Shown: positions 1 through 9,782, counted from the first letter of the stretch. The stretch is 35,507 nt of DNA from Gammaproteobacteria bacterium (GCA_903970185.1 CAJCIC010000062.1:1-35507), one strand, 5' to 3'. The notes: a model not told the origin generated them from the sequence alone. Program-made: numbers and translations.

Positions 1-1
1 C

Positions 2-817
<816 letters not shown>

Positions 818-825
818 TCGCCAAA

Positions 826-857
826 GGCACGAGGCCGCAGCCGCTAGAGGGCGTGCC
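826..857 (+). terminator. Possible stem-loop after gltA
   Basis: GGCACG (826-831) pairs with CGTGCC (852-857), and a smaller GGC/GCC pair can form inside the loop. It begins eight bases after the gltA stop. A second possible stem, GCCGCC (855-860) with GGCGGC (880-885), shares bases with it. There is no T-run, so this is at best a weak terminator or an mRNA-end structure. The rest of 818-1057 shows no gene. Confidence 0.3.
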
Positions 858-904
858 GCCGGACAAGGCCAGCACCCGCGGCGGCAACGGCAAAGACCCG
901 GAAG

Positions 905-913
905 TGCTATGCT
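905..913 (+). promoter_or_regulatory. Candidate extended -10 for the odh operon
   Basis: TGC followed by TATGCT (4 of 6 matches to TATAAT) fits an extended -10 element. I see no convincing -35. It would give an untranslated leader of about 140 bases before odhA. The call rests on pattern only. The same TGC-plus-hexamer layout appears before rimO and before the lipoprotein gene at 21611. Confidence 0.25.
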
Positions 914-1057
914 TTAGCGTGCGTGTAGAAGGCAATTCGAACAAGGAATTCCTGCACATCGCAAGCGTTCGCAAGACGGTCAGGCCGTCGCGCGAAAGGC
1001 CGTCCCAATCGGGCCGGCCACATCAATCTCGAGATACTCGAAGAAAGGTGATGCATC

Positions 1058-3901
1058 ATGTTGCAACAGTCACAAGCCAACTCGTACCTGTTTGGCGGCA
1101 ATGCCGCATACGTCGAAGAACTCTACGAGTGCTATCTCGACAATCCTGGTTCGGTGTCTGAGGCCTGGCGCGACTACTTTGACCAGATGCAGCATGTGCC
1201 CGCGGCCGATGGCTCGCAATCGCCCGACATCGCCCACGCGCCCATCGTGCAGTCCTTTGCGCAGCGCGCCAAGGAACATCGCTTAACGCCGCCCAATGCC
1301 GCAGCCGACGAGCTGTCGACAAAGCAGGTTTATGTGCAGCAGCTGATCGCGGCCTACCGCTATCTCGGAAGCCGCTGGGCCAACCTCGATCCGCTCAAGC
1401 GCCAGGAGCGTCCCTCGATTCCCGAGCTCGAGCCGGCCTTCTACGATTTTGCCGAGGGCGATCTTGCCACGATCTATCCCGCGCCCAATACCTATTTCGG
1501 CTTTGACGATGCGTCGCTGCGCGACATCCTCAAGGCGCTGCGCGAGACCTATTGCAGCTCGATCGGCGCCGAATACATGCACATCAGTGACCCGGCCCAA
1601 AAGCGCTGGCTCCAGGAGCGGCTCGAATCGACCCGCGCCAATCCCAATTTCAGCCCGGCTGAAAAGATGCACATTCTTGAGCGCCTGACCGCAGCCGAGG
1701 GGCTCGAGCGCTACCTTGCCACCAAGTACGTCGGCCAGAAGCGCTTTTCGCTCGAAGGCGGCGAAAGCTTCATTCCTGCCATGGACGAGCTGATCCAGCG
1801 CAGCGGCACCCAGGGCGTGCAGGAGATCGTGATCGGCATGGCCCATCGTGGCCGCCTGAACGTGCTGGTCAATACCCTGGGCAAGATGCCAAGCGATCTT
1901 TTCGCGGAGTTCGAAGGCCGCGTCGGCGACGAATTGCCCGCGGGCGACGTCAAGTATCACAAGGGCTTTTCAAGCGATGTTTCCACGCCTGGCGGTCCCG
2001 TGCACCTGTCGCTGGCATTTAACCCGTCTCACCTTGAGATCGTAAATCCGGTGGCCGAGGGTTCGGTGAAGGCGCGCATGGAGCGCCGCGGCGATGTCGA
2101 TGGCGCCCAGGTGCTTGCGATCCTGGTGCACGGCGACGCGGCGTTCGCAGGCCAGGGTGTGGTGATGGAGACGCTCAACCTGGCCCAGACGCGTGGCTAT
2201 GGCACGCACGGCACGATTCATATCGTCATCAACAACCAGATCGGCTTTACCACCTCCGATCCGCGCGACTCGCGCTCGACGCTTTATTGCACCGACGTCG
2301 TCAAGATGATCGAAGCGCCGGTGCTGCACGTCAATGGCGATGACCCGGAGGCGGTCGTGTTCACCTGCCAGATCGCCGTGGATTACAGGAAGACCTTCAA
2401 GCGCGATATCGTCGTCGATATCGTCTGCTTCCGAAAACTCGGGCACAACGAGCAGGACACGCCGGCCCTGACGCAGCCGCTGATGTACAAGAAAATCGGC
2501 CAGCATCCCGGCACGCGCAAGCTCTACGCCGACAAGCTGACGCTGCAGGGCGTGCTCGATGCCGAAGGCGCCGATCGCCTTGTCAAGGAGTATCGCGATG
2601 CCATGGACGAGGGTCGCTTGACCGTCGATCCCGTGTTGTCGAACTTCAAGAGCAAATACGCCGTCGACTGGCTGCCGTTTCTGAATCGCAAGTGGACCGA
2701 TGCTGCCGATACCGCCGTGCCGGTCACCGAGCTGAAGCGGCTTGGCGAGCGCATCACCAAGATACCGCCGAATTTCAAGCTGCATCCGCTTGTCGAAAAA
2801 GTCATCGCCGATCGCGCGCAGATGGGTGCAGGCAAGCAGATGCTCGACTGTGGCATGGGCGAGCACCTGGCCTACGCATCGCTTGTCGCATCGGGATACT
2901 CGGTCAGACTCACCGGGCAGGATTCGGGCCGCGGCACGTTCACGCACCGCCACGCCGTGCTGCACGACCAGAATCGCGAACGCTTTGATGCCGGCACTTA
3001 CGTGCCGCTGCAAAACGTCGCCGATAACCAGGCGGCCTTCACCATCATCGATTCGGTGCTCTCGGAGGAGGCGGTGCTGGCGTTCGAGTATGGGTATTCG
3101 AGTGCCGAGCCGAATACGCTCGTCATCTGGGAGGCGCAGTTTGGCGATTTCGTCAATGGCGCACAGGTCGTGATCGACCAGTTCATCAGCAGCGGCGAGG
3201 TCAAGTGGGGCCGTGCCTGTGGCCTGACCCTGATGCTGCCGCACGGCTACGAAGGCCAGGGCCCGGAACACTCGTCAGCGCGCATCGAACGCTTTCTGCA
3301 GCTTTGCGCAGACAACAACATGCAGGTATGCCAGCCGACGACGCCGGCACAGATCTTTCACCTGCTGCGACGCCAGATGATCCGCCTCTTCAGAAAGCCG
3401 CTGGTGATCATGACGCCCAAGCAGCTGTTGCGTCACAAGGAGGCGGTCTCTGACCTGACCGAACTCGCCAAGGGCGGATTTCATACGGTTTTGCCGGAAA
3501 CTGCAGAGCTCGATGCGAAGAAGGTAAAGCGCGTCATCGCCTGCACCGGCAAGGTCTACTACGACTTGCGCGCGGCTCGAGGCGAGCGAGACGATGTCGC
3601 CATCGTGCGCCTCGAGCAGCTCTATCCGTTCCCGCACAAGGCTTTTGGCAACGAGCTCAAGAAGTATCCCAACGCGACCGAGGTCGTGTGGTGTCAGGAT
3701 GAGCCACAAAACCAGGGGGCATGGTTCCAGATCCAGCACAATCTCCTTGAGAATCTGGAAGATTCGCAGCGACTGGCCTACGCCGGTCGTCCCGCATCCG
3801 CATCTCCCGCGGTTGGCTATTACGCCAAACACATGGAGCAGCAAAAGGCGCTCATCCAGGCTGCATTTGGTCGCGTCAAAGGCATTGTTCTGGCGAAATA
3901 A
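1058..3901 (+). CDS. odhA: 2-oxoglutarate dehydrogenase E1 component
   Basis: A 947-residue thiamine-diphosphate-dependent E1 subunit (also called SucA). It decarboxylates 2-oxoglutarate and passes the succinyl group to the lipoyl arm of E2. The length is normal for the family. The N-terminus has the short E2-binding segment SYLFGGNAAYVEELYECYL. The E1 core has GMAHRGRLN near residue 260, the ThDP/Mg site GDAAFAGQG near 359-367, and NNQIGFTT after it. The transketolase-like C-terminal half includes LPHGYEGQGPEHSSAR. The start ATG at 1058 has a good ribosome site, AGAAAGGTG, just upstream. It is the first gene of the odhA-odhB-(pspC-like)-lpdA-zapE series, with gltA upstream. Function is certain by family. 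Confidence 0.98.
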   Translation: MLQQSQANSYLFGGNAAYVEELYECYLDNPGSVSEAWRDYFDQMQHVPAADGSQSPDIAHAPIVQSFAQRAKEHRLTPPNAAADELSTKQVYVQQLIAAYRYLGSRWANLDPLKRQERPSIPELEPAFYDFAEGDLATIYPAPNTYFGFDDASLRDILKALRETYCSSIGAEYMHISDPAQKRWLQERLESTRANPNFSPAEKMHILERLTAAEGLERYLATKYVGQKRFSLEGGESFIPAMDELIQRSGTQGVQEIVIGMAHRGRLNVLVNTLGKMPSDLFAEFEGRVGDELPAGDVKYHKGFSSDVSTPGGPVHLSLAFNPSHLEIVNPVAEGSVKARMERRGDVDGAQVLAILVHGDAAFAGQGVVMETLNLAQTRGYGTHGTIHIVINNQIGFTTSDPRDSRSTLYCTDVVKMIEAPVLHVNGDDPEAVVFTCQIAVDYRKTFKRDIVVDIVCFRKLGHNEQDTPALTQPLMYKKIGQHPGTRKLYADKLTLQGVLDAEGADRLVKEYRDAMDEGRLTVDPVLSNFKSKYAVDWLPFLNRKWTDAADTAVPVTELKRLGERITKIPPNFKLHPLVEKVIADRAQMGAGKQMLDCGMGEHLAYASLVASGYSVRLTGQDSGRGTFTHRHAVLHDQNRERFDAGTYVPLQNVADNQAAFTIIDSVLSEEAVLAFEYGYSSAEPNTLVIWEAQFGDFVNGAQVVIDQFISSGEVKWGRACGLTLMLPHGYEGQGPEHSSARIERFLQLCADNNMQVCQPTTPAQIFHLLRRQMIRLFRKPLVIMTPKQLLRHKEAVSDLTELAKGGFHTVLPETAELDAKKVKRVIACTGKVYYDLRAARGERDDVAIVRLEQLYPFPHKAFGNELKKYPNATEVVWCQDEPQNQGAWFQIQHNLLENLEDSQRLAYAGRPASASPAVGYYAKHMEQQKALIQAAFGRVKGIVLAK

Positions 3902-3906
3902 CAGGA

Positions 3907-3939
3907 GCGAGGCAAAGTGCCCATGGACCTTTGCCTCGC
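3907..3939 (+). promoter_or_regulatory. Perfect 11-bp stem-loop between odhA and odhB
   Basis: GCGAGGCAAAG (3907-3917) and CTTTGCCTCGC (3929-3939) are perfect inverted copies around an 11-base loop that itself contains CCATGG. The structure starts five bases after the odhA stop and ends 26 bases before the odhB start. No T-run follows, so it is not a classical terminator. An mRNA processing or stabilising element that sets the E1:E2 expression ratio is a reasonable inference. Confidence 0.6.
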
Positions 3940-3965
3940 CATCATAAGAAAAACGGAGTCACGCA

Positions 3966-5231
3966 ATGCCGTTGATTGAAATCAAAGTTCCGCAGTTGTC
4001 CGAGTCGGTCGCAGAAGCAACGCTGTTGCAGTGGAAAAAGAAAGTCGGAGAAGCCGTCGGCCGCGACGAGATCCTGATCGAAATCGAGACCGACAAGGTC
4101 GTCCTCGAAGTTCCCGCACCCGACGCCGGCGTGCTCACCAACATCGTCGAGCAGGATGGCGCGACGGTGGGGTCGGGTCAGCTGATCGCCACGCTTGACA
4201 CATCGGCAGGCGCTGCCACCGCGGCGCCCGCTGCCGCCGCAAGCGCCGCAACCGCCGCGCCCCCGGCCGTGTCCGCTCCCGCGCCAAGTCCGGTGGCTGC
4301 AGGCAACAGGGCAGCCGGCATCACCATGCCCAGTGCGGCCAAGATCCTGGCCGATCAGGGCCGCGATGCCGCGGGCATCGAAGGCTCGGGTCGCGACGGG
4401 CGCATCACCAAGGGCGACGTACTGGCCAAGCCCGCCGCAGCGCCCGCCCGTGCACCTGCTGCAACACCGCCTGCCCGTCCACCGCTTGCCGAAGTCCGCG
4501 CACCGATTTCCGTCGACAAGGTGTTGCAGGGGCGCACCGAACAGCGCGTGCCCATGTCGCGTCTGCGCCAGCGCATCGCCGAGCGCCTTTTGCAGTCGCA
4601 ATCGAATGCGGCGATTCTCACGACCTTCAACGAAGTCGACATGCAGCCGGTGATGAACCTGCGCAACAAGTACAAGGACCGCTTCGAGAAGGAGCACGGC
4701 GTGAAGCTCGGCTTCATGTCGTTTTTCGTCAAGGCCGCGGTCTACGCGCTAAAAAAGTATCCGGTCGTGAATGCCTCGGTGGATGGCACGGACATTGTCT
4801 ATCACGGCTATTTCGACGTCGGCATTGCGGTGTCGTCTCCGCGCGGCCTGGTCGTGCCGATCTTGCGCAACGCCGACTTGATGACCTTCGCCGACGTCGA
4901 GAGAACCATCGCCGAATTTGCGGCCAAGGCGCGTGATGGCAAACTTGCCATCGAAGAACTGACCGGCGGCACGTTTTCCATTTCCAACGGCGGCACGTTC
5001 GGCTCGATGCTCTCGACCCCGATCATCAATCCGCCGCAGTCGGCCATCCTTGGCGTTCATGCCACCAAGGACCGGGCTGTCGTCGAGGATGGCCAGATCG
5101 TCATCCGTCCGATGAATTATCTTGCCATGTCCTATGACCACCGCATCATCGATGGCCGCGAAGCCGTGCTGGCACTCGTTGCCATCAAGGATGCGCTCGA
5201 AGACCCGGCGCGCCTTTTGCTCGAACTTTAG
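3966..5231 (+). CDS. odhB: Dihydrolipoyl succinyltransferase (E2 of 2-oxoglutarate dehydrogenase)
   Basis: A 421-residue E2 component (SucB type) that moves the succinyl group from E1 to CoA and forms the core of the complex. Domains in order: one lipoyl domain (residues 1-77) with the modified lysine K44 in ETDKVVLEV; an Ala/Pro-rich linker (79-115); the peripheral subunit-binding domain (about 119-155, [10 protein letters not shown] to ITKGDVLA); a second Ala/Pro linker; and the catalytic domain from about 190. The active-site motif YDHRIIDG is at 390-397, with H392 and D396. The start at 3966 follows an ACGGAG ribosome site. E1 lies upstream and Lpd (E3) two genes downstream. Confidence 0.98.
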   Translation: MPLIEIKVPQLSESVAEATLLQWKKKVGEAVGRDEILIEIETDKVVLEVPAPDAGVLTNIVEQDGATVGSGQLIATLDTSAGAATAAPAAAASAATAAPPAVSAPAPSPVAAGNRAAGITMPSAAKILADQGRDAAGIEGSGRDGRITKGDVLAKPAAAPARAPAATPPARPPLAEVRAPISVDKVLQGRTEQRVPMSRLRQRIAERLLQSQSNAAILTTFNEVDMQPVMNLRNKYKDRFEKEHGVKLGFMSFFVKAAVYALKKYPVVNASVDGTDIVYHGYFDVGIAVSSPRGLVVPILRNADLMTFADVERTIAEFAAKARDGKLAIEELTGGTFSISNGGTFGSMLSTPIINPPQSAILGVHATKDRAVVEDGQIVIRPMNYLAMSYDHRIIDGREAVLALVAIKDALEDPARLLLEL

Positions 5232-5240
5232 GAGAACGAC

Positions 5241-5558
5241 GTGTCCGTCGCCGAGGAAATCGAAAAGCTGGCCCGATTGCGTGACTCCGGGGCGTTAACG
5301 GCCGAGGAGTTCGAGCGCGCCAAGGCGCGCCTTTTGGACCGACCTGCTGGCAACATGTCCGATCCCCAGCCCCCGCTACGGCCATTCCGACGTTCTGTTG
5401 ACGACCTCTGGCTTGGCGGCGTGTGTGGCGGGCTTGGCCAATTCACCGGCATTGAAAGCTGGGTCTGGCGCCTGCTGTTCGTCCTCGGGCTGGTGTTTGG
5501 CGGGTTTTCCCTGCTGCCTTACCTGCTGCTGTGGATCTTTGTGCCGCGCGCAGCCTAG
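5241..5558 (+). CDS. Small SHOCT-PspC domain membrane protein
   Basis: A 105-residue protein with two recognisable parts. Residues 3-31 (EIEKLARLRDSGALTAEEF and following) match the SHOCT pattern, a short amphipathic module often found at protein termini. Residues 50-104 match a PspC domain: RSVDDLWLGGVCGGLGQ followed by a hydrophobic segment and LLPYLLLWIFVPR. PspC proteins sit in the inner membrane and in enterobacteria take part in the phage-shock envelope stress response. The start is GTG at 5241, nine bases after the odhB stop, behind AGGAGAACGAC. It sits inside the odhB-lpdA gene pair, so it is probably co-transcribed with the complex. No pspA, pspB or pspF is nearby. Its role here is unknown. 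Confidence 0.88.
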   Translation: MSVAEEIEKLARLRDSGALTAEEFERAKARLLDRPAGNMSDPQPPLRPFRRSVDDLWLGGVCGGLGQFTGIESWVWRLLFVLGLVFGGFSLLPYLLLWIFVPRAA

Positions 5559-5618
5559 CGACTTTTTTCGCGTGTCGGGCGCACACGCCCACCGCAACTC
5601 CCTTTTTCCGGGCATGCC

Positions 5619-7043
5619 ATGAGTCAAGCGTTCGATGTCGTCGTGATCGGTGCGGGTCCTGGCGGCTACGTCGCCGCGATTCGCGCCGCGCAGCTCGGAT
5701 TTTCCACCGCCTGCGTTGACGACTGGTCCAACGCCGCCGGTGGTCCGGCCCCGGGTGGCACCTGCACCAACGTCGGCTGCATCCCGTCCAAGGCGCTATT
5801 GCAGTCTTCGGAGCATTTCGAGCACGCCGGCCACTCCTTCGCCGAACACGGCATCAAGGTCGAAGGTATAAGCCTCGATCTCGAGCGCATGGTGCTGCGC
5901 AAGGACAAGGTGGTCAAGCAGAACAACGACGGCATCCTGTTTTTGTTCAAGAAGAACAAGGTGACGTTCTTGCACGGCCGCGCCAGTTTCGCCTCGGCAA
6001 GCGCTGGCCAGTACACCATCGATGTCGCCGGTCCGGGTGGCCAGACGCTCACTGCCAGGCACGTCATCATCGCCACCGGATCGACCGCCCGCGCACTGCC
6101 GCTCGCAGCCTTCGACGAGACGCGGGTGCTCTCCAACGACGGCGCGCTGCGCATCGCGGGCGTACCAAAACGCCTGGGTGTGATTGGCGCCGGGGTCATC
6201 GGCCTTGAAATGGGATCGGTGTGGCGCAGGCTCGGTGCCGAAGTCACGATGCTCGAAGCGCTGCCGACGTTTCTTGCCGCGGTTGACGAACAGATTGCAA
6301 AGGAAGCGTTCAAGTTGCTAACGCGCCAGGGACTGAAGATTTCGCTTGGGGTTGTCATCAAGAAGGTCGATGTCGGCGACGAAGTCACGGTGCACTACAC
6401 CGACAGCAGCGGTGCCGACCAGAGCGCAAGCTTCGATCGCCTCATCGTCTCGATTGGTCGCATGCCAAATACAGAGGGCCTGAAGGCCGAGACCGTGGGC
6501 CTTGCCATCGATGAGCGCGGCTTCATCACGGTCGATGGCGAGTGCAGGACCAATCTCGCCAATGTCTTTGCAATCGGTGATGTCGTGCGCGGGCCGATGC
6601 TTGCGCACAAGGCCGAAGAGGAGGGCGTGGCGGTCGCCGAGCGCATCGCAGGCCAGCATCCGCACGTCGATTTCAATACCGTGCCGTGGGTCATCTACAC
6701 GTCGCCCGAGATCGCCTGGGTCGGGCAGAGCGAGCAGGCGCTAAAGGCCTCGGGCCGCCCCTATCGCGCCGGCTCGTTTCCGTTCATGGCCAATGGCCGT
6801 GCGCGCGCGCTAGGCGATACCGCGGGATTCGTGAAAATTCTGGCCGATGCCGCAACCGACGAGATTCTCGGCGTGCACATGATCGGGCCGATGGTCTCCG
6901 AGCTGATTTCCGAAGGCGTGGTGGCGATGGAGTTTCGTGCATCGTCGGAGGACCTGGCGCGGATCTGCCACGCCCATCCGTCCTTGTCCGAGGCGACCAA
7001 GGAGGCTGCCCTGGGCGTGGACGGACGGACGCTGAATTTCTGA
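5619..7043 (+). CDS. lpdA: Dihydrolipoyl dehydrogenase (E3)
   Basis: A 474-residue FAD-dependent E3 enzyme that reoxidises the dihydrolipoyl group of OdhB and reduces NAD+. The FAD motif GAGPGG is at 11-16. The redox disulfide is C49/C54 in GGTCTNVGCIPSK. A second nucleotide-binding glycine motif, GAGVIGLEMGS, lies mid-protein. The catalytic dyad is H453 and E458 in HAHPSLSE near the C-terminus. The length is normal. The start at 5619 lies 60 bases after the SHOCT-PspC gene and has only a weak ribosome site. zapE follows after seven bases. It may also serve pyruvate dehydrogenase, but its place in the odh operon points to 2-oxoglutarate dehydrogenase. Confidence 0.97.
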   Translation: MSQAFDVVVIGAGPGGYVAAIRAAQLGFSTACVDDWSNAAGGPAPGGTCTNVGCIPSKALLQSSEHFEHAGHSFAEHGIKVEGISLDLERMVLRKDKVVKQNNDGILFLFKKNKVTFLHGRASFASASAGQYTIDVAGPGGQTLTARHVIIATGSTARALPLAAFDETRVLSNDGALRIAGVPKRLGVIGAGVIGLEMGSVWRRLGAEVTMLEALPTFLAAVDEQIAKEAFKLLTRQGLKISLGVVIKKVDVGDEVTVHYTDSSGADQSASFDRLIVSIGRMPNTEGLKAETVGLAIDERGFITVDGECRTNLANVFAIGDVVRGPMLAHKAEEEGVAVAERIAGQHPHVDFNTVPWVIYTSPEIAWVGQSEQALKASGRPYRAGSFPFMANGRARALGDTAGFVKILADAATDEILGVHMIGPMVSELISEGVVAMEFRASSEDLARICHAHPSLSEATKEAALGVDGRTLNF

Positions 7044-7050
7044 CATCGCG

Positions 7051-8151
7051 GTGCCCAAAAGCGTAGCCGAACTCTACGACGAGGCGCTACGCACGCGCGG
7101 CTTTGTGCGCGATGAGGCCCAGCTGCTGGCCATCGCGCGCCTGGCGCAGCTTTCTGACGAACTTGCCGCTTTCAAGGAGGCGCGGCGCAACGCCTTGCGC
7201 CGCCTTCTCGCACCGCCCACGGTGCCGCGCGGCGTCTATCTGCATGGGGGAGTTGGCCGCGGCAAGAGCTTCCTCATGGACACCTTCTACCAGCAGGTGC
7301 CGATTCGTCGCAAGACGCGCATCCATTTCCATGAGTTCATGCGTTCGGTGCACCGCGAGATGGATACGCTAAAGGGCCAGGAAGACCCCTTGAAGGCCGT
7401 GGCATTGCGCATCGCGCGGCGCCACCGGCTGATCTGTTTTGACGAATTTCACGTCTCCGATATCGCCGATGCGATGATCCTTTATCGCCTGCTTGGCGCA
7501 CTTTTCGATCTCGGTGTCGTGTTCGTCATGACGTCCAATTACGCTCCTGACCTGCTCTATCCTGACGGTTTGCACCGCGATCGCATTCTCGAGGCGATTG
7601 CGCTGATCAAGGCGCGCATGGACGTGATCGCGGTTGAAGGCGGCATTGACTACCGCCAGCGCGCCCTGGCCGAGGTTGACGCCTATCACTACCCGCTTGG
7701 CGAGAATGCCGAGCGTGCGCTGGCGCGCGCATTTGAGGCACTTCGCGAGAGCGCCGACGAGGAACCGCTGTTGCGCATTGAAAACCGGCAAATCGCGGCC
7801 GAAAAGCGTGCCGGAGGGGTGGTATGGTTCGATTTCGACACGCTTTGCCGTGGCCCACGATCGCAAAACGACTACCTCGAAATTGCCGCCCAGTTTCACA
7901 CCGTGATCCTTTCGGGCGTGCCGCAAATGAGCGCCTCGATGTCATCGGAGGCGCGCAGGTTCACCTGGCTTGTCGACGTGTTCTATGACCACAGGACCAA
8001 ACTGATCATGTCAGCCGAAGTCGCCCCCGAGGAGTTATACACTGTGGGCGTCTTGTCCAATGAGTTCGTTCGTACCGTGAGCCGTATCGTCGAAATGCAG
8101 TCGACCCAGTACCTGCAATCCACGCGTCGCAGCATCGTGTCTGCGCTTTGA
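7051..8151 (+). CDS. zapE: Cell division ATPase ZapE / AFG1-like
   Basis: A 366-residue AFG1/ZapE-family P-loop ATPase. In E. coli ZapE binds the Z-ring and affects its stability; the mitochondrial relative LACE1/AFG1 helps turn over respiratory-chain proteins. The Walker A motif GGVGRGKS is at residues 66-73. Walker B is LICFDEFHVSDIAD, with D131 and E132. The family-typical FHEFMRSVH follows Walker A. The start is GTG at 7051, seven bases after lpdA stops, which makes it the last certain member of the odh series. Linkage of lpd and zapE occurs in other betaproteobacteria as far as I recall. The exact cellular role in this organism is inferred. Confidence 0.95.
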   Translation: MPKSVAELYDEALRTRGFVRDEAQLLAIARLAQLSDELAAFKEARRNALRRLLAPPTVPRGVYLHGGVGRGKSFLMDTFYQQVPIRRKTRIHFHEFMRSVHREMDTLKGQEDPLKAVALRIARRHRLICFDEFHVSDIADAMILYRLLGALFDLGVVFVMTSNYAPDLLYPDGLHRDRILEAIALIKARMDVIAVEGGIDYRQRALAEVDAYHYPLGENAERALARAFEALRESADEEPLLRIENRQIAAEKRAGGVVWFDFDTLCRGPRSQNDYLEIAAQFHTVILSGVPQMSASMSSEARRFTWLVDVFYDHRTKLIMSAEVAPEELYTVGVLSNEFVRTVSRIVEMQSTQYLQSTRRSIVSAL

Positions 8152-8152
8152 C

Positions 8153-8905
8153 ATGACGCTTAGCCCATTGCGCGCGGCTTTCGCACTTGCTCTTTTGCTC
8201 CGGCTGTTGCCGGCCTATGCGCTTGATGCCTCCCCCGAAGCCCCCTTGCGCGCTACGTATCCGCCAGGCTCGATTACCAGCATGGAGAAGGCCGATGCGG
8301 CACTCGCTGCTGCATCGGCACGGCGCACGCTGATGGACAGCGACTATCTCGAGGGCGAGCGTGCCTGCTACAAGAAATTTTTTGCCAACGCGTGTATCGA
8401 CGAGATCAATATCATCAAGCGCAATCGCAAGAGCGACATCGATGCCGTGGAACTCGAGGCGAACCGCTACAAGCGCCTCGCCCACGACGCCGAGAACCGT
8501 GCGGAAAAGGCGAAAAAGGACGCCGAGAAGGCCGCCAATGCAGCGCAGGATGCGGCGACTCGCGAGCAAAATCGGCTCGCCTTCGAGCAAAAGCAGGCTG
8601 ATGCGGCACGGCATGCGGCTGAAAACCAGCAGCACGCCGCTCACGACGCGAGCAATGCCGCCGCCTATCAGGGCAAGGTCGCATCCAACGCCCAGACGGT
8701 TGCGAGCGACGAGGCCAAAAGGGCCACGGCGATGACCAACACGGACAAGGACGAGGCCCAGCAGAAGCAGCGCGAGCAAGATGCCGAGGCAAAGCGCCAA
8801 AGCTTGGCCAAGCATCGCGCCGAGAAGGCGGCCGATCGGCAGCGCCGCGCCGAGGAGGCGGCGCGCGCCGAGTCATCGGGGTCGGCGGGCTCGGTTTCTC
8901 CCTAG
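8153..8905 (+). CDS. Exported alanine-rich coiled-coil protein, function unknown
   Basis: A 250-residue protein I cannot assign to a characterised family. The N-terminus is a typical signal peptide with a Leu/Ala core and a likely cleavage after AYA at residue 23. A short globular part contains two cysteines, C72 and C81, in ERACYKKFFANACIDEIN, which could form a disulfide in the periplasm. From about residue 92 to 243 the chain is Ala/Glu/Lys/Gln/Arg-rich and lacks proline and long hydrophobic runs, as expected of a long coiled coil. It ends in a Ser/Gly tail. The start is one base after the zapE stop, so it is probably co-transcribed. It converges on the PP2C gene with one base between stop codons. 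A TolA-like or envelope-spanning role is conceivable but unproven. Confidence 0.75.
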   Translation: MTLSPLRAAFALALLLRLLPAYALDASPEAPLRATYPPGSITSMEKADAALAAASARRTLMDSDYLEGERACYKKFFANACIDEINIIKRNRKSDIDAVELEANRYKRLAHDAENRAEKAKKDAEKAANAAQDAATREQNRLAFEQKQADAARHAAENQQHAAHDASNAAAYQGKVASNAQTVASDEAKRATAMTNTDKDEAQQKQREQDAEAKRQSLAKHRAEKAADRQRRAEEAARAESSGSAGSVSP

Positions 8906-8906
8906 A

Positions 8907-9704
8907 TCAGGAAAAATCCTGGCCGCGCGATACGCGCAAGGGCGGTGGCTCGTCAGGAGGCTCGAACTTGACGATCGCAAGCGTGCAGTTGTCACCCGCG
9001 CCGCGGGCGCGCTCGCGCGCAAGCTGGATCAGCTCCTCGGAGGCCTGGCGCGGGGGATTCTCGGCAAGAATGCTGCCGAGTTCGGATTCGCTGAAGTAAT
9101 GCCAAAGGCCATCGCTGCAAAGCAGGAAGCACTGCCCCTGGGCAAGGTGTTCGGTCCCTCCGAAACTGATCTGGGGCACCTTGGCCGTGCCAAGCGCGCT
9201 CGTGAGCAGGTTGCTCAGGCGGTGCGACTGGGCCTCCTCGGGACGGATCTTGCCCTCGGAAATCAATTGCTCGACGTAGGAGTGGTCAATCGTGCGTTCG
9301 AGCAGTTCGCTGTCGTGAAACAGGTACAGCCGACTGTCGCCGACATGCGCCCAGTCCGCGCGTTCCGGCTGCAAGAGCATGGCCACGATGGTGCTGTGCG
9401 GCTCCTTCTCCGAAGAAAGCGCGGAAAGCTTGATGACGGTGTGGGCCTCGTGGACGATCTGCGTTAGCAGCGTATCGATCGACTCGTTGACCGGCGAGAA
9501 CTCCTCGAAGAGGCTCTTTGCCGTGGTCATGACCTGTTGCGCCGCCATGGCGCCCCCGGTCTTGCCACCCATGCCGTCGGCAACCACGAAGAGGGCGCTG
9601 CCTGGCATGCGCCGCGAGGTGAAGATTCCGACGCGGTCTTGTTGTTCGGCACGATCGCCAACATGCTGGGCTGTGCAGGCGGCGACTTTGTAGCGTTGAG
9701 TCAT
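8907..9704 (-). CDS. PP2C-family serine/threonine protein phosphatase
   Basis: A 265-residue cytosolic PPM/PP2C phosphatase of the Stp/PrpC type, which removes phosphate from Ser/Thr residues using two metal ions. Family motifs are in order: RAEQQD (D23), VADGMGG (D43, G44), VGDSR at 121-125, LLCSDGLW with D198, and GDNCTLAIV with D238. No transmembrane segment is seen. No Ser/Thr kinase or forkhead-domain partner lies in the window, so its substrates are unknown. The start ATG at 9704 has a TATAAT about 60 bases upstream. It is convergent with the coiled-coil gene and divergent from the ydcH-like gene. Confidence 0.93.
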   Translation of the reverse strand: MTQRYKVAACTAQHVGDRAEQQDRVGIFTSRRMPGSALFVVADGMGGKTGGAMAAQQVMTTAKSLFEEFSPVNESIDTLLTQIVHEAHTVIKLSALSSEKEPHSTIVAMLLQPERADWAHVGDSRLYLFHDSELLERTIDHSYVEQLISEGKIRPEEAQSHRLSNLLTSALGTAKVPQISFGGTEHLAQGQCFLLCSDGLWHYFSESELGSILAENPPRQASEELIQLARERARGAGDNCTLAIVKFEPPDEPPPLRVSRGQDFS

Positions 9705-9764
9705 GAAGGGGTTCGGGGATCCGCGAGCGCTCTCGCAGGCTAGGACATCAAGGGACAGTCGCTT

Positions 9765-9770
9765 ATTATA
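9765..9770 (-). promoter_or_regulatory. -10 box for the PP2C gene
   Basis: A perfect TATAAT on the minus strand in the 78-base divergent gap. It would start transcription near 9758, about 54 bases before the phosphatase ATG. A matching -35 is not obvious. On the plus strand the same AT-rich patch (TATTAT at 9764-9769, with AGGACA 16 bases upstream) could serve the ydcH-like gene. Confidence 0.45.
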
Positions 9771-9782
9771 GCTTGCCGGTCA

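Noticed and set aside
1970..3271. Long antisense open frame opposite odhA
   Set aside because: It lies wholly within a certain gene, its protein has no recognisable motif, and such frames are a common effect of GC-rich codon use.
5559..5618. Terminator between the SHOCT-PspC gene and lpdA, because of a TTTTTT run at about 5573-5578
   Set aside because: No stable stem precedes the T-run; only a GGGCG/CGCCC stem lies after it, so readthrough to lpdA is more likely.
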